Shown here piece by piece: positions 57,699 to 64,000 of a stretch of 64,000 nucleotides of DNA. The stretch spans positions 186,001 through 250,000 of the forward strand of contig NZ_CP083376.1 of assembly GCF_020042665.1 (NCBI RefSeq). The letters are read 5' to 3'. The number at the start of each line of letters is the position of its first letter. The first letter of the stretch is position 1. The position numbers and the translations under genes are program-made. Origin of the DNA: Pseudoxanthomonas sp. X-1 (GTDB taxonomy: Bacteria; Pseudomonadota; Gammaproteobacteria; Xanthomonadales; Xanthomonadaceae). The notes beneath the pieces are model-generated. The model had not been told where the DNA came from and did not search any database. It worked only from the letters and a program-made list of their open reading frames with translations.

Positions 57699-59678
57699 CT
57701 AATCGTCGAACAACGCCTGGATCGCCGCCAACCCCGCCTTCGCGCGCTCCTGCTTGTGCGCGGCATCGGCCACCGGGTCGGCGCCGTCGCGCTGCAGTTC
57801 GGCTGCGGGCAGCTCATCGAGGAAGCGGCTGGGCTGCAGGCGCACCAGTTCGCGGAACTTGCGCGTGGTGCGGCTGTGGCTCAGGTACAGGCCTTCCTTG
57901 GCGCGGGTGATGCCCACGTACATCAGCCGGCGCTCCTCCTCCAGCGAGCCTTCCTCCAGCGCGGTCTCGTGCGGCAGCACGCCGTCCTCGCAGCCGACGA
58001 TGAACACGTAGCGGAACTCCAGCCCCTTGGCCGCGTGCAGGGTCATCATCCGCACCTGGTTGCCGCCGTCGTCCTTGTCGTTGCGCGACAGCAGCGCCAG
58101 CTGTGCGGCCAGGTCGCCCGCGCTGGCGCCGCGCGGCCCGCCGCCGAACCAGTCCGCCAGCTCCTCCAGGTTGGCCTTGCGCCGCTGGAACGAGGCCTCG
58201 TCCTTGGACTGCACGCGCAGGTCGGCCAGCAGGCCCGAGCGTTCGGCCAGCAGCCGCACCAGATCGGCCGCCGAGGTGCGCGGCGCCTGCTCGCGCAGGC
58301 CGCGCACGGCGTCGTTGAAGCTGGCCAGGCCGTTGGCCGCGCGCGGCGGCAGCGCCTGCAGCGCGCCGGTGATCTCGGCCACGCGCGCCATCGGCAGGTG
58401 GCGCTGCTGGGCCATCTCGGCCAGGCGCGCCAGCGAGGTCGCGCCGACCTCGCGCTTGGGGTTCTGCACCGCGCGCAGGAACGCCGCATCGTCGTCGGGA
58501 TTGGCCACCAGGCGCAGCCAGCTCAGCGCGTCCTTGACCTCCTGCCGGTCCAGGAACGCGGTGCCGCCGGTGAGATGGTAGGGGATGCGCAGCAGCTGCA
58601 GCGCCTTCTCCAGCACGCGCGACTGGAAATTGCCGCGGAACAGGATGCAGAACTCGCTCCAGGGCACCTGCTTGGCCGCCTGCAGGAAGGCGATCTCCGC
58701 GGCGACCTTCTCCGCCTCGTGGTCGTTGTCGCGGCATTCCCAGACGCGGATGCGTTCGCCGTCGGCCTGATCGGACCACAGCTGCTTGAGATGCTCGTGC
58801 GGATTGCGCGCGATCAGCGCGTTGGCCGCGCGCAGCACGCGGTTGGAGCAGCGGTAGTTCTGCTCCAGCTTGACGATCTCCAGCTGCGGATAGTCGCGGC
58901 CCATCTGCAGCAGGTTCTCCGGGTTGGCGCCGCGCCAGGCGTAGATGCTCTGGTCGTCGTCGCCCACGCAGGTGAAGTCGCCGCGCGGCCCGGCGATGGC
59001 CTTGAGCAGGCGGTACTGCGCGTCGTTGGTGTCCTGGCACTCGTCCACCAGCAGGTAGCCGATGCGCTCGCGCCAGGCCGCGGTGATCTCGGCGTTGCTT
59101 TCCAGGATCTGCACCGGCAGCCGGATCAGGTCGTCGAAATCCACCGCGTTGAAGCTCGCCAGCCGCGCCTGGTAGCGCGCGTACAGGGCCGCGGCCTCGG
59201 CCTCGCGCGGGCTCTTGGCCAGCTCGGCGGCGGCCTCGGGCGACAGGCCCTGGTTCTTGGCGCGCGAGACCAGCGACTTCATCTGTTCGATCGCGTCCGG
59301 CTTGGCGCCCGGCATCAGGTCCTTGATCTGCGCGGCCGAATCGTCGGCGTCGAAGATCGAGAAGTTGCGCTTCAGCCCGGCCGCGGCGTGCTCGATCTGC
59401 AGGAACTTCAGCCCCAGGGCGTGGAAGGTGCAGATGGTCAGGCCCTCGGCCGCATCGCCCTTGACTCGCTTGGCCAGGCGCTCGCGCATTTCCTTGGCCG
59501 ACTTGTTGGTGAAGGTGATCGCCGCGATGCGCTTGGCGGGCATGCGCCGGGAGGCGATCAGGTGCGCGATCTTCTCGATGATCACGCGCGTCTTGCCGCT
59601 GCCCGCGCCGGCCAGCACAAGCAGCGGGCCATGGACATGCAGCACCGCGGCGCGCTGCGGGGGGTTGAGGAAATCCAT
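57699..59678 (-). CDS. rep: Rep-type superfamily 1A DNA helicase
   Basis: The 659-residue protein has all UvrD/Rep motifs: LNPPQRAAV (Q), LAGAGSGKT at 22-30 (I), [16 protein letters not shown] (Ia), [10 protein letters not shown] (II), [14 protein letters not shown] (III), [12 protein letters not shown] (IV), [11 protein letters not shown] (V) and [11 protein letters not shown] (VI). Length and the ATP-site details fit Rep rather than UvrD, which is longer. Rep is an accessory helicase that clears replication forks. Confidence 0.94.
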   Translation of the reverse strand: MDFLNPPQRAAVLHVHGPLLVLAGAGSGKTRVIIEKIAHLIASRRMPAKRIAAITFTNKSAKEMRERLAKRVKGDAAEGLTICTFHALGLKFLQIEHAAAGLKRNFSIFDADDSAAQIKDLMPGAKPDAIEQMKSLVSRAKNQGLSPEAAAELAKSPREAEAAALYARYQARLASFNAVDFDDLIRLPVQILESNAEITAAWRERIGYLLVDECQDTNDAQYRLLKAIAGPRGDFTCVGDDDQSIYAWRGANPENLLQMGRDYPQLEIVKLEQNYRCSNRVLRAANALIARNPHEHLKQLWSDQADGERIRVWECRDNDHEAEKVAAEIAFLQAAKQVPWSEFCILFRGNFQSRVLEKALQLLRIPYHLTGGTAFLDRQEVKDALSWLRLVANPDDDAAFLRAVQNPKREVGATSLARLAEMAQQRHLPMARVAEITGALQALPPRAANGLASFNDAVRGLREQAPRTSAADLVRLLAERSGLLADLRVQSKDEASFQRRKANLEELADWFGGGPRGASAGDLAAQLALLSRNDKDDGGNQVRMMTLHAAKGLEFRYVFIVGCEDGVLPHETALEEGSLEEERRLMYVGITRAKEGLYLSHSRTTRKFRELVRLQPSRFLDELPAAELQRDGADPVADAAHKQERAKAGLAAIQALFDD

Positions 59679-59810
59679 GGGCCAGGGACGAGTGGAGAGG
59701 GAACGAGAAACGGGGAGGGCGGGAGCGTTCCCGCTGCGAGTATTCTCTCATCCCTTGAGGCGCGACCGTTGTCACGCGTTCCTCGTTCCTTCCCACTCCT
59801 TCCCCGCCTC

Positions 59811-60437
59811 ATGGCCAAGCTCTACTTCTATTACTCGGCAATGAACGCCGGCAAGACCACCACGCTGCTGCAGTCGGCGCACAACTACCGCGAGCGCGGG
59901 ATGCGGGTGCTGATCCTGACGCCGCGGCTGGACGATCGCGCCGGCACCGGCGTGGTGGCCTCGCGCATCGGCCTGCGCGCGGAGGGCACGGCCTTCACCG
60001 CCGCCGACGACCTGCTGGCGGTGGTCGATGCGGACATCGCCGCCCATGGCGCGCTGCACTGCGTGCTGGTGGACGAGGCGCAGTTCCTCAGCCGCGCGCA
60101 GGTCTGGCAGCTCAGCGAGGTGGTCGACCAGCGCGGCATCCCGGTGCTGTGCTACGGCCTGCGCACGGATTTCCGCGGCGAGCTGTTCGAAGGAAGCCAG
60201 GCGCTGCTGGCCTGGGCCGACGAGCTCGGCGAGATCAAGACCATCTGCCACACCGGCGCCAAGGCCACCATGACCGTGCGCGTGGACGGCCAGGGCCGCG
60301 TGGTACAGGACGGGCCGCAGGTGGAGATCGGCGGCAACGAGTCCTACGTCTCGGTCAGCCGCGCCGAATACAAGAAGATCACCCGCGGCGAGTCGTCCAT
60401 GCAGCCGCTGCAGGCGCCGCTGCCGCTGCCCAGGTAA
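59811..60437 (+). CDS. tdk: Thymidine kinase
   Basis: The 208-residue protein has a P-loop [15 protein letters not shown] near the start, the catalytic LVDEAQFLS and the substrate lasso region ending [13 protein letters not shown]. It phosphorylates thymidine in salvage. It is divergent from rep with a 132-bp gap. Confidence 0.96.
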   Translation: MAKLYFYYSAMNAGKTTTLLQSAHNYRERGMRVLILTPRLDDRAGTGVVASRIGLRAEGTAFTAADDLLAVVDADIAAHGALHCVLVDEAQFLSRAQVWQLSEVVDQRGIPVLCYGLRTDFRGELFEGSQALLAWADELGEIKTICHTGAKATMTVRVDGQGRVVQDGPQVEIGGNESYVSVSRAEYKKITRGESSMQPLQAPLPLPR

Positions 60438-60441
60438 GGCG

Positions 60442-63249
60442 CTAGCGGTTGCGCGCCAGCAGGCGCGCGTTGCAGGCCTGGGCGATGTGGTCGATCTCGC
60501 GCACCAGCGTGCCGCCCTCGGGCTGGGCGCCGTGCAGTTCGTTCTGCAGCGCCTTGAGGTCGGACGCCGGGGCGGGCGCGGCGCTGCCGCAGCGGGATTC
60601 GGCCAGGTAGGCGCGGGCGCGCCAGACCAGGCGCTGGGTCTCGCTGGTGTCGATGGGCAACTGCGCCAGGCGCGCCATCGTCGCCTGCGCCGGCGCGAGC
60701 TGGCCGAGCCGGGCCTGGTTGCGCGCCTGCGCCAGTTCGGCGGCGCGCTGGCGCAGCGGCATGGCCGTCTTTCCGGTGCTCAGCCGCACGGCGCTGTCGA
60801 ACCACGGCGCGGCCTGGTCCGGCGTTCCGGCGTCGGCCAGCGCCTGGCCGATCATGCGGTCGGCCTCGCCGACGATCTCCGACTCCGCACCGTAGCGGGC
60901 GACACGCAGCCGCCGGCTCTCCTGGAACGCGCGCAGCGCCTGCTCGGGCTGGCCGGCGGCCAGCTGCGCCAGGCCGAGGTTGAACAGCCCGCCGTGCAGC
61001 AGCCCTTCGTTGCCCGGCGCGCGCCAGATCGCGATGGCGCGCGCGATGTCGGCCAGTGCCTGGGCGCTGTCGCCGCGTTCCATGGCGATGATGCCCAGGC
61101 TGTTCCAGGCCAGGCCGGTGCGGCGATGCTGCGGGCCGAGCTGCTGCTGCACGCCGGTGAGCAGGGTGCGCGCCTGGCGTTCGGCCTGCGCGTAGCGGCC
61201 GCGGTCCACGTCCAGCGCCATCAGATTGGCGCGCAGGTGGCCCACGGTCGGATGCCGGGGGTCGTAGAACGCGGTGGCCAGGTCCAGCGCGCGCTGGAAG
61301 CTGGCCTGCGCCGCGTCGGTCTCCCCGCGCAGGCGCTGGGCCGCGCCGAAGCCGCGCAGGACGTCGATCTCCAGCGCGGTGTCGGGCTGGTCGCGCAGCT
61401 GCGTCAGCGCCTGCCGGTACAGCGCGAACGCCGCCGGCTCGTCGCCGCGGTCGGTCGCGGTCTGCGCCAGGTCGAGCAGGCTCTGGGCCTGGTTGGTCGG
61501 CCGTTCGATCAGCTGCTGCCGCGCGAGCACCTGCTCGAACAGCGCCCTGGCCTCGTCGGGCCTGTCGACCTGGCGCAGGCAACGCGCGTACTGGGACAGG
61601 AAGTCGTTGGCCATGGTCTGTTCGACCCCGCGGCGCGACTGGGCCAGCGGTTGCAGCGGGCCCAGCAGCGACACGCATTCGGCGCCGCGGTCCAGCAGCG
61701 CCAGCGCGCGGCCGCGCTGGGTGGCCAGCTGCAGGCGCAGCTGCGCGGGCGGGTCCGGCGTGGCGGCCAGCAGCGCCTGGCCACGCGCGAGCAGGGCCAG
61801 CGCCTGCTCGTAGTCGCCCAGGCCCAGACGCAGGCGGCCGACCACCGCCAGCAGTTCGGCATGCGCCAGCGGCTGGCCGGCCAGTTCGCGCTCGCCGCGC
61901 GCGGCGCCGGCCTCCAGCAGCTTGCGCGTGTCCACCGCCTCGCCGCGCGGGGCCGCGCCGGTGTTGTCGAACAGGCCGATCACGAAGTCCTGCATCGCCT
62001 GCGCGCGCTGCGCCTCGCGCATGGCCTCGCGCGCCTGGCGCAGGCTGATCGCCGCCGCGCCGACCAGCACGCAGATCGCCAGCGCGGCGGCCATCAGCCA
62101 CCAGCGTCGGCGCGTGGCGTACTTGCCCAGCCGGTAGGCCAGGCTCTGTCGCCGCGCCTGCACCGGCAGGCCCTGCAGGTGCCGGCCCAGGTCGGCCGAA
62201 AGCGCTTCGACCGAGGGGTAGCGCTCCTCCGGACGCTTGGCCAGCGCCTTGAGCACGATGCGGTCCAGGTCGCCGCGCAGGCGCCGCGCCTGGCGGCGCG
62301 CGTCCAGGCCGACCTCGCCGGTCTCGCCCGCGCCCAGCACGCGCTGCGAGGGGCGCGGCGGGTCCACCGCGACGATGGCCTGCTCCCACTGCAGCGGGTT
62401 GTCGCCGCGCAGCCGGTAGGGTTTGTGGCCGGTCAGCATCTCGTACAGCACCACGCCCAGGGCGTAGACGTCGGTGCGGGTGGTGACCGGTTCGCCGCGG
62501 ACCTGCTCGGGCGCGGCGTAGTGCAGGGTGAAGGCGCGCAGCTCCGTCCTGGCCACCGCGCCGTCGGGCGTGTCGAGCAGCTTGGCGATGCCGAAGTCCA
62601 GCAGCCGGGCCTGGCCGTGCGCGGTGACCAGGATGTTGGAGGGCTTGAGGTCGCGGTGCACGATCAGGTTGGCGTGCGCGTGGCTGACCGCCTGGCAGAC
62701 CTGGCGGAACAGCGCCAGGCGCGCCTCCAGCGCCTGCCCGTGCTGGCGGCAGTAGTCGGTGATCGGCAGGCCCTCGACGTACTCCAGCGCCAGGTAGGGC
62801 TGGCCCTGGTCGCCGACGCCGGCATCGAGCAGGCGGCCGATGTGCGGATGCTCCAGCCGCGCCAGGATGTCGCGCTCGCGCGAGAAGCGCAGGCGCAGGC
62901 GGTGGTCGGCGAAGCCCGGGTGCAGCAGCTTCAGCGCCACGCGCCGCTGGTAGCCGCCCTCGGCGCGCCTGGCGCGCCAGACCATGCCCATGCCGCCTTC
63001 GCCCAGCAGGTGCTCCAGCACGTAGGGGCCGATGCGCGTGCCCGGGCGCAGGCTCGGCTGCGGCTCGTGCAGCGGCGGCGGGAAGCTGTCGCCGGCGCCC
63101 TGGTCCAGCGCCAGCAGCGCGGCCAGCTCGTCGGCCAGCGCCGGATCGTGCTGCCGGTGGCGCGCCAGCGCCTGCTCCCGCTCCTCCGGACCCATGTCCA
63201 GCAGCAGGTCCAGCAGGGGCGACAGGCGCTGCCAGCGCGCGGAATCCAT
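60442..63249 (-). CDS. Membrane Ser/Thr protein kinase with TPR repeats
   Basis: The 935-residue protein has a kinase domain (about 75-365) with GEGGMGMV at 83-90, the ATP-contacting Lys107, HRDLKPSN at 198-205 and DFG at 218-220, all intact. A transmembrane helix at about 385-405 is followed by a long extracytoplasmic helical TPR region (about 420-900). It starts 16 bp after the sigma-factor gene, so the two form an operon. In Xanthomonas citri a similar kinase (PknS) acts on its neighbour sigma factor and controls type VI secretion; whether that holds here is inference. Confidence 0.94.
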   Translation of the reverse strand: MDSARWQRLSPLLDLLLDMGPEEREQALARHRQHDPALADELAALLALDQGAGDSFPPPLHEPQPSLRPGTRIGPYVLEHLLGEGGMGMVWRARRAEGGYQRRVALKLLHPGFADHRLRLRFSRERDILARLEHPHIGRLLDAGVGDQGQPYLALEYVEGLPITDYCRQHGQALEARLALFRQVCQAVSHAHANLIVHRDLKPSNILVTAHGQARLLDFGIAKLLDTPDGAVARTELRAFTLHYAAPEQVRGEPVTTRTDVYALGVVLYEMLTGHKPYRLRGDNPLQWEQAIVAVDPPRPSQRVLGAGETGEVGLDARRQARRLRGDLDRIVLKALAKRPEERYPSVEALSADLGRHLQGLPVQARRQSLAYRLGKYATRRRWWLMAAALAICVLVGAAAISLRQAREAMREAQRAQAMQDFVIGLFDNTGAAPRGEAVDTRKLLEAGAARGERELAGQPLAHAELLAVVGRLRLGLGDYEQALALLARGQALLAATPDPPAQLRLQLATQRGRALALLDRGAECVSLLGPLQPLAQSRRGVEQTMANDFLSQYARCLRQVDRPDEARALFEQVLARQQLIERPTNQAQSLLDLAQTATDRGDEPAAFALYRQALTQLRDQPDTALEIDVLRGFGAAQRLRGETDAAQASFQRALDLATAFYDPRHPTVGHLRANLMALDVDRGRYAQAERQARTLLTGVQQQLGPQHRRTGLAWNSLGIIAMERGDSAQALADIARAIAIWRAPGNEGLLHGGLFNLGLAQLAAGQPEQALRAFQESRRLRVARYGAESEIVGEADRMIGQALADAGTPDQAAPWFDSAVRLSTGKTAMPLRQRAAELAQARNQARLGQLAPAQATMARLAQLPIDTSETQRLVWRARAYLAESRCGSAAPAPASDLKALQNELHGAQPEGGTLVREIDHIAQACNARLLARNR

Positions 63250-63265
63250 GGTCGCCGCGCCCGCG

Positions 63266-63835
63266 CTACGCGTCCTGCATCGCGGCCAGCAGGAACAGCC
63301 GCGCCTTCTGCCAGTCGCGGCGCACGCTGCGCTCAGAGCGCTGCATCAGTTCGGCGATCTCCAGCTCGGACAGGCCGCCGAAGTAGCGCATCTCCACCAC
63401 CTTGGCCAGGCGCGGGTCGGCGTCGTCCAGCCGTTCCAGCGCGGCGTTGAGCGCCAGGGTGGTCTCGTCCAGGCGCAGCAGGTTGCTTTCCACGTCCTCG
63501 GGGATCTCGGCCACGCGCTTGAGGTCGCCGCCGCGCTTGCGCGCCAGCCGGCTGCGCGCGTAGTCCACCACCACCGAGCGCATTGCCGAGGCGGCGTAGG
63601 CGAAGAAATGCGCGCGGTCGTCGAAATGGGCCGCGCCCTGGGCGCCGAGCAGCTTCAGGTAGGACTCGTGCACCAGCGCGGTGGCGTCCAGCGTGTGGCC
63701 CTGCTGGCCGGCCAGCTGGCGCCGCGCCATGCCATGCAGTTCCTGGTAGAGCGTGGACAGCACGCGGTCCAGCGCGCCGCGGTCGCCGCCGCGCGCCGAA
63801 TCCAGCAGCAGGGTGATATCGGTCCCGCCTTCCAT
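63266..63835 (-). CDS. ECF-type sigma factor partnered with the Ser/Thr kinase
   Basis: The 189-residue protein has sigma region 2 (LDATALVHESYLKLL, HFFAYAASAMRSVVVDYARSRLARKRGG) and region 4 (VVEMRYFGGLSELEIAELMQRSERSVRRDWQKARLFLL). It resembles the kinase-linked ECF families (TIGR02999 type). The region usually rich in acidic residues (as in DAED-LV) reads DATALVHE, leaving a Thr where charge would sit. Kinase-dependent sigma factors use such a Thr for phospho-activation. No anti-sigma gene is present. Confidence 0.92.
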   Translation of the reverse strand: MEGGTDITLLLDSARGGDRGALDRVLSTLYQELHGMARRQLAGQQGHTLDATALVHESYLKLLGAQGAAHFDDRAHFFAYAASAMRSVVVDYARSRLARKRGGDLKRVAEIPEDVESNLLRLDETTLALNAALERLDDADPRLAKVVEMRYFGGLSELEIAELMQRSERSVRRDWQKARLFLLAAMQDA

Positions 63836-63924
63836 GCATCGACTTCCGCGTCGAGCCGCCCGTCACCCGACTATATCCGCTGGAATCGGGATCGCCAGCG
63901 CAGAATGTCCGTTACTTTCTCCCG

Positions 63925-64000
63925 CTAGCGCTGGCAGTGCGGGCACCACACCGTAGTGCGCTGGCCGACCTGTTCCACCTTGAGCGCCCGGTCGCAGCGC
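63925..64000 (-). CDS. mutM: MutM/Fpg C-terminal zinc finger (5' part outside window)
   Basis: Only the last 24 residues are inside the window: RCDRALKVEQVGQRTTVWCP followed by HCQR and a stop. The Cys pairs and the ending fit the zinc finger of formamidopyrimidine-DNA glycosylase, which removes oxidised purines. The more distant relative Nei is less likely given the ending. Confidence 0.8.
   Translation of the reverse strand, partial: RCDRALKVEQVGQRTTVWCPHCQR

Noticed and set aside
60487..63450. A 987-codon plus-strand open frame opposite the kinase
   Set aside because: Antisense to an intact kinase; composition only.

Overview
The window is about 64 kb of high-GC chromosome from a gammaproteobacterium of the Xanthomonadaceae/Lysobacteraceae (Xanthomonas, Pseudoxanthomonas, Lysobacter or Stenotrophomonas type). 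This rests on a TonB-receptor-linked sugar locus, an S46 dipeptidyl-peptidase, a type IV secretion effector with a Xanthomonadales-type C-terminal signal (XVIPCD), an attC site that looks like those of Xanthomonas integrons, and dispersed inverted repeats of kinds common in this family. The genus cannot be fixed from the sequence alone. No rRNA, tRNA, insertion sequence or phage module was seen.

Positions 1-10.7 kb hold a divergent locus that reads as an N-acetylgalactosamine (aga) catabolic system. Leftward run a GH31 enzyme resembling bacterial alpha-N-acetylgalactosaminidases, a TonB-dependent receptor and a Tat-exported GH109-type enzyme cut by the window edge. Rightward run agaS (SIS-domain deaminase), a ROK sugar kinase and an AgaR-like DeoR repressor. 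The 321-bp gap between the two arms carries two nearly identical operator-like sites, one per arm, each joined to a TTGACA -35 box.

Positions 10.7-12.7 kb are a lower-GC insert that I read as two integron gene cassettes without an integrase: a DUF4304-like gene followed by an attC site, then a HEPN (AbiU2-like) gene with a degenerate attC. Positions 12.8-20.3 kb carry tex, a small tail-anchored protein, a divergent fsr/AraC pair and a lipoprotein-effector pair (X-Tfi/X-Tfe) whose effector has an HExxH zincin-like motif. The effector operon and the small tail-anchored gene share the same promoter layout. A single type I-F-like CRISPR repeat lies just downstream of the effector.

Positions 20.4-46 kb are mainly conserved core genes: VOC protein, S46 peptidase, tamAB, glyQ-GST-glyS, an orphan GspE/PilB-type ATPase with a glutamine amidotransferase, tatABC, a SYLF protein, hemH with an alpha/beta hydrolase, a YgjP-type hydrolase, rdgC and ttcA. 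Positions 46-54 kb include an unrecognised three-gene membrane-anchored operon and a lipoprotein-plsB-membrane protein operon. Positions 54-57.7 kb hold a candidate small RNA with a strong terminator, pyrF, an acid-phosphatase lipoprotein, a DUF480 gene and a repeat-rich gap with a 12-copy 7-bp tandem repeat. The right end carries rep, tdk, a Ser/Thr kinase with its partner sigma factor, and the tail of mutM.

Long plus-strand ORFs opposite the leftward genes are antisense artefacts of high GC and are not annotated.
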